Assembly: GCF_002899945.2 (NCBI RefSeq)
Contig: NZ_PPEG02000002.1
Location: 372,001-436,000 of the forward strand
Reading direction: 5' to 3'
DNA length: 64,000 nt
Source: Chryseobacterium viscerum
Lineage (GTDB): Bacteria > Bacteroidota > Bacteroidia > Flavobacteriales > Weeksellaceae
The notes below the pieces were generated by a model. It was not told the DNA's origin. It ran no database searches and saw nothing but the letters and a program-made list of their open reading frames with translations. Shown here one piece after another: positions 43,934-52,763 of the stretch. The position numbers and the translations under genes are program-made. How positions within the stretch are numbered: the stretch's first letter is position 1; every line of letters starts with the position of its first letter.

Positions 43934-46702
43934 ATGAAAAAGAATTATCTGCTGTTATTGCCATTTACCATTACCGTTTTACAGGCACAAAATTCACAAT
44001 TATATTATTCCGGAAAATTTTTAACATCTAAAGATAAAGCACAGAATTTTTTAAAAGTTCATAATAAAAACAGTGGAATTTTTGAACTTACTGATGACAA
44101 AGGATTTGCAATTATCGCTGCCAAGCCTTATGATACGCTCGTATGGAATCAGGGTAAAAACATTCATGTTGTTGCTACCTATGAAGTAAGGGAATTAAAA
44201 TCAATTCTTGAAAATCAGACGGCAAAGAAAAGTGTAGACAATATTTACAGTAAAGCTTATGACAGTCTGGTTTCAAAAGAAACTAAAGATGAATTCAGCA
44301 TTGAAAAGACGAAGACCCGTTTGAGTAAAAAGTCCTATACCTATTTTCATGAAATAAGAAAATTAAGGCGGAAGAATGACAGTATTTACAACTTAAAAAG
44401 TATCAATCAAAAAACATTGTTGCTGAATGGAACCTTTACCACATCGGTTGATATTAAAAGCAGAAATGCCATTCCGGGGACTCAAAATAAGTATACACAG
44501 GGAAGATCTGAAAACGGGAACCTTATCTGGAAAGGCCCTGAAACCAATGAAATGTTCAGTTTCGGACCGGATATTTCTACACTGGGGTTTAATGGATTGC
44601 CTTATGAATACGATCAGAACGGAAAATTAATACCCTGGATTGATGGCCTTCAGCATGCACAAAAATATAATAATACCCTTTTTAAAACTACGGTTGGTTA
44701 CAATAATCAATTGAACATAAGTGCTTTTATAAAAGAAGGATATGATGAGAAAATTCGTCTTTCTTTTAACTTGGGACAGCAAAAGAACCAGACATATTTC
44801 ATAGATCAGTTTGATATTGCCAATACCTTTAAAGCAAAGCTGAATACAAATTTTTCAGGATATCTTATAAATCTTGCGTTTAATTACGAAGAAGATAAAG
44901 CAACCAATACCAATAGAATAGGGCTGTTCAACAGAGCCTATCAGAGTTCATTGCTAACTCCCATTTCTTTTTCAAATAAGCAAAATACCTTTCTGAACAA
45001 CGGCTTACAGAGAAGTTACAGTAAATATGCAGACAACCCTTCATTCCTTTTTGAACAGGATAGCAAATACCGATATCAGAACAGACAAAGACAGTTTAGC
45101 CTTAATCTTGTTAAAGCATGGGGAGATTTTAGATTGAATCTCAATCAGTCTTATGAAAATGACAATATCAGGAATTGGGATCAGTATAAACCTTCTACTT
45201 ATGGCTTCAGCAGCGGAGCTTTTAATGAAAGGATTCAAAATAACAGTTTGTACCACTCTAATGTATTGGGAACGTATACATTGGGAGATGATGACTTTAG
45301 AAATACATTCAGCCTGAACTTTATTTTAAACGATAGAAAATCAGATGTTTATAATAGTTTTGTCAACCAAAAGTATCTCTATCAAAGAACTTCACAGGAT
45401 CATATCTTTAATTATAATATGAACATCCAGGATTATGACTTTGAAGCAGGTTTTAACCTCGGAAATTCATTTTACATCTCTAATACCTCTCTTAAAAATA
45501 GCTATTGGCTGCCAAGAACTAACTTCTATGTCAAATTCAATGATATTTTTGATTGGGATAATTACAGTTTTAAACTATTGGGAAGCTATACACACTTAAG
45601 CTCCGAACCGGATATTACAAGGTCATATGCGTCATATGCTACAACATTACTGAAGGCAGAAAACTATCATCAATATTTTCCGGTACAGGAAGTGGAAAGT
45701 TTCAGAGGTTTATCCAATATCAATACTAAAGAATGGAAAATAGGAGCTAAACTGAATCTTGGCTATAACATAAGTGTAGACGGAGAGTATTTCAATAAAA
45801 AAAATACAGACGATATATTTCCTGTTTTTGAAAATAATCAATTGAAGCTAAAGAATATAGGAGATCACACCTACAGTGGATATGAATTCAATTTTACTTA
45901 TGAACGGTTACGACTGGGATATGATGCATATACAACCCAAAAAATTTCCTTTTTCAAATATAGAGATATTGTAGATAGGGTAGCTCCCGGATATCAGAAT
46001 CTGGCAGTATCAGGATTCAAAGATATTTATAAAACATTGTCGGAAGGGCAGGCTTTGGGCGCTGTAATGGGAAGTTATTTTGAAAGGAATGCAGCCGGAC
46101 AATTGATTATTGATGAGTTCGGATTCCCCAAAAAAGCAGACGGAATGAAAATAATTGCAGATCCCACACCGGATTTTGTGATGAAATTCAATCATAATTT
46201 TGTTTATAAAAACTTTTCCCTAGATATCAATTGGGAATGGAAAAAAGGTGGTCACCTCTGGAACGGAACACAGGCTGTTCTCGATTATTACGGACGTTCT
46301 GACGATTCGGGTGAAGAAAGAAATATCAAAAATTATGTTTTCCAGGGGGTGCACGCCAATGGAACTGTCAACCAGATTCCTGTAGATTTCTATGATCCCA
46401 ACCGGAATGTTCAGGAAAACAGATGGTCAAGATATGGCTATCTGGGGGTGGCTGAAAATTATATTCAAAAGGCAGATTATATAAGAATCAACAATATTTC
46501 ATTGTCTTCCAATTTTCCGATCAACTATGGAAAACAAAATCTCAGACTGACTTTTTATGTGAATAATATAATGCTCTGGCAGGCTAATAAAGGAGCAGAT
46601 CCCAATCAGAATTTTTATGATATGGACAACGGAAGAGGACTGGATTTTTTCAACCTTCCGTCTTTTAAAACTTTTGGATGCGTTGTTTCACTTAGATTTT
46701 AA
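43934..46702 (+). CDS. SusC-like TonB-dependent-transporter beta-barrel lacking the plug domain
   Basis: 922 residues with a signal peptide (MKKNYLLLLPFTITVLQAQ). Residues about 25-85 look like a degraded carboxypeptidase-regulatory-like domain. A charged linker follows. From about 155 the text is that of a SusC barrel (LNGTFTTSVDIKSRN, NKYTQGRSENGNLIWKGPETN, TTVGYNNQLNISAFIKEG, and the final FNLPSFKTFGCVVSLRF ending in Phe). About 770 residues remain, enough for a full 22-strand barrel. No plug hallmarks are found: no SxxEVVVVGY and no AtaIYGSRgaNGVI. Both are present in the proteins encoded on either side. Its stop is 3 bases before the macroglobulin gene. Confidence 0.85.
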   Translation: MKKNYLLLLPFTITVLQAQNSQLYYSGKFLTSKDKAQNFLKVHNKNSGIFELTDDKGFAIIAAKPYDTLVWNQGKNIHVVATYEVRELKSILENQTAKKSVDNIYSKAYDSLVSKETKDEFSIEKTKTRLSKKSYTYFHEIRKLRRKNDSIYNLKSINQKTLLLNGTFTTSVDIKSRNAIPGTQNKYTQGRSENGNLIWKGPETNEMFSFGPDISTLGFNGLPYEYDQNGKLIPWIDGLQHAQKYNNTLFKTTVGYNNQLNISAFIKEGYDEKIRLSFNLGQQKNQTYFIDQFDIANTFKAKLNTNFSGYLINLAFNYEEDKATNTNRIGLFNRAYQSSLLTPISFSNKQNTFLNNGLQRSYSKYADNPSFLFEQDSKYRYQNRQRQFSLNLVKAWGDFRLNLNQSYENDNIRNWDQYKPSTYGFSSGAFNERIQNNSLYHSNVLGTYTLGDDDFRNTFSLNFILNDRKSDVYNSFVNQKYLYQRTSQDHIFNYNMNIQDYDFEAGFNLGNSFYISNTSLKNSYWLPRTNFYVKFNDIFDWDNYSFKLLGSYTHLSSEPDITRSYASYATTLLKAENYHQYFPVQEVESFRGLSNINTKEWKIGAKLNLGYNISVDGEYFNKKNTDDIFPVFENNQLKLKNIGDHTYSGYEFNFTYERLRLGYDAYTTQKISFFKYRDIVDRVAPGYQNLAVSGFKDIYKTLSEGQALGAVMGSYFERNAAGQLIIDEFGFPKKADGMKIIADPTPDFVMKFNHNFVYKNFSLDINWEWKKGGHLWNGTQAVLDYYGRSDDSGEERNIKNYVFQGVHANGTVNQIPVDFYDPNRNVQENRWSRYGYLGVAENYIQKADYIRINNISLSSNFPINYGKQNLRLTFYVNNIMLWQANKGADPNQNFYDMDNGRGLDFFNLPSFKTFGCVVSLRF

Positions 46703-46705
46703 CCT

Positions 46706-49700
46706 ATGAATTTCAAATTTATATCAAACTATATCATCCTGCTGAGCTTATTGTTGTCAACGATTTCTCTAAAAGCTCAACAATCATTTCAGGATTTTGA
46801 AAAAGAAAAGGCCTACATTCAGACCAATCATGTTTTTTATAAACCTGGTGAGGGAATGTATTTTAAAATATACGTGGTAAAAGGAAATAATAACCTTCCG
46901 GCAGAAGACAGCAGGGTTGTTAATTTTGAAATCATTGATCCGGCAGGAAGTGTTGTGAAAAAATTGAAATATGAAATTACCAATGGATATGCACAAGGTT
47001 ATTTCTACTTTGATGAAGACATGAAAGGTGGGATTTATAAAATCAGGGCTTTTACCAACTGGATGCAGAATGAAGAAGGAAAAAATACCTTTGAAAAAGA
47101 GATTACCCTGCAGAAAATTGTTTCCCCAAGGATTTTAATGAAGCTTGATTTTCCTAAAAAAGGATATGGACCGGGAGATGAGGTAACGGCCGATTTTTCA
47201 ATGAGAAGCCTGAGCAGCCTTCCGATTCCTTTTTATGAAGCGGATTATACAGTAATGCACGATGGAGAAACCATTTCAGAGGGGAAATTGATTACAGATA
47301 AAGAAGGTAAAAAGCTATTGACTTTTAAGCTTCCTGAAGTTTTGAAATCCTCTGACGCTCTTTTAAACATTAAGGTGAATTTTGACGGATTTACAGAATC
47401 TATTTCCAGAAATATTCCCATTGTTCTGAATAATCTGGATGTGAAATTCTTACCTGAAGGAGGAACTTTCATTAATGGAATAGAGCAAAATATAGCTTTT
47501 AAAATTCTTGATGAGTTTGAAAAGCCTGTAGATGCTGTTTTAGCGGTTTACAATCAGAATCATGAAAAGATAAAAGAAATTTCTGCTTATAATTTTGGTA
47601 TGGGAAGCTTCCATTTTACCCCTAAAAAAGGAGAAACCTACTATGCAAAAGTTGTAAAGCCGGAAAATATAGCCCAGACTTTTAATTTCCCGGTCGCAAA
47701 AAATGAAGGAGTAGTTTTAAATGTTCAAAATGAAAATAAGAAACTGAACTTTACCATCACCTCAACTCAGGAGAAAACCATTACGTTGAAAGGAAGCTTC
47801 CGCGGAAAAGAAGTATACAGCAAAGTTTTTCCGTTAAAAATCGGGGGCAATTCATTAGAAATTGAGGAGAAAGATTTCCCGGTGGGAATCTGTAGATTCA
47901 CAGTGCTGGAAAACAATCTTCCTCTTGCAGAACGTATTGTATTCACCAATAAAGTGAATCAAATGAATATAACAGTTAAGCCCATAAAAAAGCATTATCT
48001 GCCCAGAGAAAAAGTAATTCTGAATATTGAAACGACCGATGAAAATAACAAACCCATCCCTGCCAATCTCGGCCTGAGTGTAGTAGATGATAGGCTTTGG
48101 ACGTATGCTGATGACAAACAGAATCACATCATCTCCTGGCTTCTTATGGACTCTGAACTGAAAGGGAAAATTGAAAAACCTCAGTTTTATTTCGATAAAA
48201 AAGAAGAAAAAGCCAATAAAAGCTTAGATCTTGTTATGTTGACGAACGGCTATAGATACTTCGAACCGATTCCCGAAGTTCTGAAGACCAATAAATACAA
48301 ATATCTTCCCGAAAAGAAGAATACCATTTATGGTGTAGTGGAAGATGAGAACAAAAAAACAGTGAAAGCTGATGTTTTCCTTGTAGGCACAAATGATAAA
48401 AAGATTCTTAAACAAACAGTTGCGGAAAACGGGAAGTTTTATTTTTCGGATTTAAATGCAGGAAATTCATACAAAATTATTGCAAAGTCCTATCAGCCTA
48501 AACAGAAACTTAAAATCAACATCTTATCTTATAATCTGGATGTAAATCCTTTGGAAAAACAAAAACTCTCCAATATAGATGTGGAAGAGATTGTAAAAGA
48601 AGCTGAAAAAAAAGAAGAAGTAATAAAAGAAAATAAAAACAATACCAACCGGGTGAGTAAACCCGTTTACTCAAGAACCGATACCATTAAAAATAAAAGT
48701 ATTGAAGAAGTCGTTGTATTAGGGTACAGTTCAATGGCCAGGAATAAAAGTACGTTGGCATCTACTATAATAACATCTTCCATAGAAATTCAGAATCCCA
48801 ATGTAACTTCATTATTAAATGGAAGAGCTGCCGGAGTAATGGTAACCCCAGTTGGGCAGGCTGGCGCAAATGCACAGATCAGAATAAGAGGAGAAGCCTC
48901 TATTAGCAACAAAAATCCATTATTTATCGTTGACGGAACACCCGTAGAAAATTTCAATACAACGATCAACCCTAATGATATCAACAGTATTACCGTTCTG
49001 AAAGATGCTGCTGCTACCGCTATTTACGGAAGCAGGGCTTCAAATGGAGTGGTGATTATTAATTCGTATAAAAATGGAAGTTCGCAAATTAAATGGGATA
49101 TCACCCCAAAATCTTATATTGCTGTAGAAGCTGTGCCATATGGAAGGCTTACATCATACGCCGGGACAAGAGAATTTGCTTATCCGGAATATGAAACCAC
49201 CAACACTTCCTACCGATTTGATTACAGAGAAGCGCTTTATTGGAATCCGGTAGTGGAAACCGATAAAAACGGAAAGGCAAAAGTAGAGTTTTATAATTCA
49301 GATGCCAATTCTACTTTTAGAGTGATGACAGAAGGTATTTCTGCTACTGGGCTTTTAGGAAGAGATGAAACAACCTATGCTGCACAGAGCCTTATTTCAC
49401 TGGATGCTAAAATCCCACAGTATCTGACGAGAACGGATCAGATGACGATTCCTGTGGTGATTAAAAATAATTCTTCTGAAACCCGTAAAATGACCATGGA
49501 TGTGATAGTTCCCAATCATGTAAAACTGATCCATTCTGATAGTTTGATAACCCTGAAACCATTAGAATCAGGAAGATTATTTGTCAAAATACAGACTGAT
49601 GAGATCGTGAATTCTGATATTCAGTTTTCAGTAAGATCCGGAGATTTCAGAGAAACCATGATTCTTCCGTTTAAAGTAGAAGAAAAAGGGTTTCCGCATC

Positions 49701-51226
49701 AGTTTTCCATCATCAATAATAAAACAGAAGATCTGAAGATCAATATTCCGGAATATATCAATGGAAGTCTGCATTCTTACTATTATGTATTTGAAAATAC
49801 TGCTTTACAGATGTTTGCAGATATTGAACAGCTGAAGAAAGAACCTTACGGATGTTTTGAACAGCTTTCCTCAACGATATATCCTAATATTTTTATACTG
49901 GATTACTTAAAGTCAAGTAAAAAAATAAATACCACAACGGAAAATCAGATCATTAAGAATATGAAAAAAGGTTTTCAGAAGATGTTGAGCTATAAAAATA
50001 AAGATGGTGGTTTCGGATATTTCAGTTCCGAAGAATCAGATGTGGCACTTTCTGCATTTGCATTACTGGAATTTACATATTTAAAAAAATACGTACATCC
50101 GGATGTTAAATTGATGCAGGGACTTTCTTCATTTATTTTATCCAAAAAGAATACAAACGGCTTATTCGAAGTAAGAAGAGGGTATGAATCAAAAGATACC
50201 TATTCGGAACATTTATGGTCAAAAAATATGTACATTATCTATGCCTTATCCAAATTGGGCTTTAAAAGTGAAATAGAAGATTCTTTTAAAGTAACAATGA
50301 AAAGAGCTTTGGCTACAAAAGATACTTATCAGCTGGCTTTGCTTGCCAATGCGGCCGCGAATCTTGGAAAGCAAAAAGAATATGATGATCTGATGAAGAT
50401 TCTGGACCAGCAGTATGAAGCAAAGAATACAAAATCCAAAATTACATTTACAGGATCTTGGGGACGTTCTGCTGAAGCAGAAACACTTTCATTGTACATG
50501 ATGGCGCTTCAGAAAAATGAAAAACTCAATGTATTGAAAATTGCCGAAGCAGCAGATCAGCTGATCAATTTCAATGGATATTATGGGTTCGGTTCTACCC
50601 AGGCAACAACTTTGGCAATACAAACTCTTTCAGAATTTTTCTCTAAAAATGAAAAATTATATGGAACTGAAAAACCTGTCATCAAAATTAATCAGGCGCA
50701 AACTTCACCTATGATGAGTTTTTCATCTGCATTTAAAGCTGGAGAAAATAATATCAGTATTCATTATCCAACTCAAAATGGACTTCCTTATAAGCTGGAA
50801 TATCAATATCATACACTCCAGGCACCGGAAAGCAAAGATATTCCTCTTACCATGGAAACAAAGCTGAAATCCGGAATATCAAAAGTAGGAGAGACCAGCA
50901 GAATGACGATTACCATTAAAAACAAAATAAATGGCCAGCTTCCCATGACAATTGCAAAAATTGGGATTCCTGCAGGATTGACCCTTCAAAATGCATTACT
51001 GAAAGATCTGATTGATAAAAAACAGGTTTCTTATTATGAAATCTTTGACAACTATCTGGTTTTATACTGGGAACATTTCAATGCTGAGGAAACAAAAACA
51101 ATCAATCTTGATCTCAAAGTTGAATTTGCAGGCACTTATACCGGAAAATCAAGCAATGTATATCTGTACTATATGCCGGAAGCAAAGTACTGGAATCAAG
51201 GAATAACAACCCATATTGAACCTTAA
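46706..51226 (+). CDS. Alpha-2-macroglobulin family protein with an internal SusC-type TonB plug
   Basis: 1506 residues. Signal peptide ending near LKAQ. MG2-type domain (KAYIQTNHVFYKPGEGMYFK) and further macroglobulin domains to about 500. A carboxypeptidase-regulatory-like domain follows (TIYGVVEDENKKTVKADVFL, about 547-620). Residues 665-788 are a complete SusC-type plug (SIEEVVVLGYSSMARNKS, QIRIRGEASISNKNPLFIVDG, SITVLKDAAATAIYGSR, ASNGVVII). Then come the A2M domain (YREALYWNPVVETDKNGKAK) and a thioester motif Cys1050-Phe-Glu-Gln1053 in PYGCFEQLSS, with its helical toroid (GGFGYFSSEESDVALSAFAL). Such proteins trap proteases by covalent bonding. The plug insert is the unusual part. It is 3 bases downstream of the barrel gene. 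Confidence 0.88.
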   Translation: MNFKFISNYIILLSLLLSTISLKAQQSFQDFEKEKAYIQTNHVFYKPGEGMYFKIYVVKGNNNLPAEDSRVVNFEIIDPAGSVVKKLKYEITNGYAQGYFYFDEDMKGGIYKIRAFTNWMQNEEGKNTFEKEITLQKIVSPRILMKLDFPKKGYGPGDEVTADFSMRSLSSLPIPFYEADYTVMHDGETISEGKLITDKEGKKLLTFKLPEVLKSSDALLNIKVNFDGFTESISRNIPIVLNNLDVKFLPEGGTFINGIEQNIAFKILDEFEKPVDAVLAVYNQNHEKIKEISAYNFGMGSFHFTPKKGETYYAKVVKPENIAQTFNFPVAKNEGVVLNVQNENKKLNFTITSTQEKTITLKGSFRGKEVYSKVFPLKIGGNSLEIEEKDFPVGICRFTVLENNLPLAERIVFTNKVNQMNITVKPIKKHYLPREKVILNIETTDENNKPIPANLGLSVVDDRLWTYADDKQNHIISWLLMDSELKGKIEKPQFYFDKKEEKANKSLDLVMLTNGYRYFEPIPEVLKTNKYKYLPEKKNTIYGVVEDENKKTVKADVFLVGTNDKKILKQTVAENGKFYFSDLNAGNSYKIIAKSYQPKQKLKINILSYNLDVNPLEKQKLSNIDVEEIVKEAEKKEEVIKENKNNTNRVSKPVYSRTDTIKNKSIEEVVVLGYSSMARNKSTLASTIITSSIEIQNPNVTSLLNGRAAGVMVTPVGQAGANAQIRIRGEASISNKNPLFIVDGTPVENFNTTINPNDINSITVLKDAAATAIYGSRASNGVVIINSYKNGSSQIKWDITPKSYIAVEAVPYGRLTSYAGTREFAYPEYETTNTSYRFDYREALYWNPVVETDKNGKAKVEFYNSDANSTFRVMTEGISATGLLGRDETTYAAQSLISLDAKIPQYLTRTDQMTIPVVIKNNSSETRKMTMDVIVPNHVKLIHSDSLITLKPLESGRLFVKIQTDEIVNSDIQFSVRSGDFRETMILPFKVEEKGFPHQFSIINNKTEDLKINIPEYINGSLHSYYYVFENTALQMFADIEQLKKEPYGCFEQLSSTIYPNIFILDYLKSSKKINTTTENQIIKNMKKGFQKMLSYKNKDGGFGYFSSEESDVALSAFALLEFTYLKKYVHPDVKLMQGLSSFILSKKNTNGLFEVRRGYESKDTYSEHLWSKNMYIIYALSKLGFKSEIEDSFKVTMKRALATKDTYQLALLANAAANLGKQKEYDDLMKILDQQYEAKNTKSKITFTGSWGRSAEAETLSLYMMALQKNEKLNVLKIAEAADQLINFNGYYGFGSTQATTLAIQTLSEFFSKNEKLYGTEKPVIKINQAQTSPMMSFSSAFKAGENNISIHYPTQNGLPYKLEYQYHTLQAPESKDIPLTMETKLKSGISKVGETSRMTITIKNKINGQLPMTIAKIGIPAGLTLQNALLKDLIDKKQVSYYEIFDNYLVLYWEHFNAEETKTINLDLKVEFAGTYTGKSSNVYLYYMPEAKYWNQGITTHIEP

Positions 51227-51231
51227 TTTTA

Positions 51232-51276
51232 ATTTTCATCCTTGTCAAGGTTTAAAACCTTGACAAGGATGAAAAT
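51232..51276. repeat. 45-bp perfect palindrome after the macroglobulin gene
   Basis: Two 22-base arms (reading ATTTTCATCCTTGTCAAGG + TTT and its exact reverse complement) are separated by one base. The core is TGTCAAGGTTTAAAACCTTGACA. It lies 5 bases after the stop and may work as a terminator or transcript end, though no long T-run follows. Confidence 0.9.
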
Positions 51277-51406
51277 AATCTGGCTGGAAGAAAGAATGAA
51301 TTCGTGGAAAAGGAGAAGCCAAGCTTGGAATGACTTCTGAAAAGAGGTAAAACAAAAATACTAGGGCAGCAAAAATAAATATCAATAAAACCTTCTAAAA
51401 ATTAAT

Positions 51407-51424
51407 TTTCAAAAATTATTGAAA
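51407..51424. promoter_or_regulatory. Probable GbsR/MarR operator, site 1
   Basis: TTTCAAAAATTATTGAAA, a palindrome with TTTCA/TGAAA-type half sites. Its right half covers the -33 TTG of the regulator's own promoter, so binding would block transcription. Sites 2 and 3 are at 52727-52744 and 54383-54400. Confidence 0.65.
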
Positions 51425-51448
51425 ATTCAAAAAATATAATTACATTTG
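51419..51448 (+). promoter_or_regulatory. Promoter of the GbsR/MarR gene (TTG-N19-TACATTTG)
   Basis: TTG at 51419-51421 and TACATTTG at 51441-51448, spacer 19, 26 bases before the ATG. Confidence 0.8.
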
Positions 51449-51474
51449 CTATAGAAATCTAAAAGAAATAGAAA

Positions 51475-51978
51475 ATGCAACTTTCAGAAGCAAAAGAAAA
51501 ATACATTCAAACCTGGGGAACCTTTGCTACCAATTGGGGAATCAACCGTACGATGGCACAGGTGCATGCACTGCTTTTGGCAACTGGCAGACCACTTTCT
51601 ACAGATGAGGTCATGGAGCAGTTGGAGATTTCAAGAGGGAATGCCAATATGAATCTTCGTGCTCTGATAGACTGGGGAATCGTGAAAAAAGAATTTGTAA
51701 AAGGCGACCGTAAAGAATATTTCGTAGCAGAAAAAGATGTCTGGTATCTATTCAAACAAATTACGAAGGAACGCAGAAAGAGAGAAATAGAGCCTGTAAT
51801 TTCTTTCCTGGAAGAGCTGAAGAATATTGAAGATAAAGATTCAGAAGAAGCTCAGGAATTTATCAAGCTGATGAATGATTTCAGTTCTGTAACCGGAAAA
51901 ATCAACAATATTATGGATCTGGCGATCAAAAGTGATGATCACTGGCTGGTAGGAAAGATTACTAATTTGTTGAAATAA
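51475..51978 (+). CDS. GbsR/MarR family transcriptional regulator
   Basis: 167 residues. Winged-helix core GINRTMAQVHALLLATGRPLSTDEVMEQLEISRGNANMNLRALIDWGIV, then a wing KGDRKEYFVAEKDVWYLFKQI and a long C-terminal helix for dimerisation. The SRGNANMNLRAL recognition helix is typical of the GbsR branch. It heads a ten-gene same-strand cluster of membrane and lipid proteins. An 18-base palindrome in its promoter recurs before 52764 and 54421, so it likely represses itself and the cluster. The signal is unknown; choline or osmotic signals are known only for other GbsR proteins. Confidence 0.9.
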   Translation: MQLSEAKEKYIQTWGTFATNWGINRTMAQVHALLLATGRPLSTDEVMEQLEISRGNANMNLRALIDWGIVKKEFVKGDRKEYFVAEKDVWYLFKQITKERRKREIEPVISFLEELKNIEDKDSEEAQEFIKLMNDFSSVTGKINNIMDLAIKSDDHWLVGKITNLLK

Positions 51979-51988
51979 ATTTTCTAAA

Positions 51989-52684
51989 ATGAAAAATCTT
52001 CTGTTATTAGGTGTTTTAAGTTTGGTAATAAGCTGTCAGAAAAATGTGAATGCAAATTTTGATATTCATATAGAAAATTTAGATCAGTATGATAATAAGC
52101 ATCATTATTTGTATAAAATTGAAATCTATAAAGACGAGAAGATATTCAAAATTTTAGAGCCTAAAGAGTTTGTCCCTTTCTTAGATGCCCATATAAAGTT
52201 GGATAGTTTAAAAGAAGGAAAATACTCATTTGTTTATGAAAGTATTTTTGGAGAAGAAATAAAGAAAGAGATCAAAGTAGATGATTCCAAAACATACAGA
52301 ATAGGTATCAACCCTGATCTTTTAATAAAGAAAAATGAAAAATCAATTTTTGAAAATCTAAAAGACTCAGAAGCAAAATTGGTATTTCAATCTATAGGAT
52401 GTTTTCATGAGGATAAAGATTCAATTATCATCATTAACAAAGAAAGAAAATACTTTCTCCGTCAAAAAAACGGGAGTTTGAAGCCTATAGATAAAGCAGT
52501 ATGGGCATATTTTGTAAAAACGGAAAATAGGATAAGGGAAATTCCTAAAGATGGTGGTTGTACCACAAGAGATAAGTATATTTTCTATCATAAAGGGAAA
52601 TCAGATACCATTTATGACGGTACATGTGAATTTTCCACCTGGTATACGCTGAAGGATTATCTGAAAAAGAATAAGCTGCAATAA
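51989..52684 (+). CDS. Putative lipoprotein of unknown function
   Basis: 231 residues. MKNLLLLGVLSLVISC is a lipoprotein signal with lipid-carrying Cys16. The mature part begins like a small beta-sandwich (NFDIHIENLDQYDNKHHYLY, FVPFLDAHIKLDSLKEGKYSF, reminiscent of carboxypeptidase-regulatory-like domains). It ends with a separate segment containing Cys residues (GCFHEDKDSI, GGCTTRDKY, GTCEFSTWY). It starts 10 bases after the regulator gene, so the two are cotranscribed. No family recognised. Confidence 0.75.
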   Translation: MKNLLLLGVLSLVISCQKNVNANFDIHIENLDQYDNKHHYLYKIEIYKDEKIFKILEPKEFVPFLDAHIKLDSLKEGKYSFVYESIFGEEIKKEIKVDDSKTYRIGINPDLLIKKNEKSIFENLKDSEAKLVFQSIGCFHEDKDSIIIINKERKYFLRQKNGSLKPIDKAVWAYFVKTENRIREIPKDGGCTTRDKYIFYHKGKSDTIYDGTCEFSTWYTLKDYLKKNKLQ

Positions 52685-52726
52685 AAAATAAATCTGGATG
52701 AAAATCCTTTTTTATTTCGATTTAAC

Positions 52727-52744
52727 TTTCAAAAATTACTGAAA
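52727..52744. promoter_or_regulatory. Probable GbsR/MarR operator, site 2
   Basis: TTTCAAAAATTACTGAAA, 19 bases before the ATG of the SRPBCC membrane protein. The flanks (CTTTTTTATTT upstream, AAT after) also resemble site 3, so the whole promoter seems duplicated. Confidence 0.65.
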
Positions 52745-52763
52745 ATATAAAACTTATAATATC

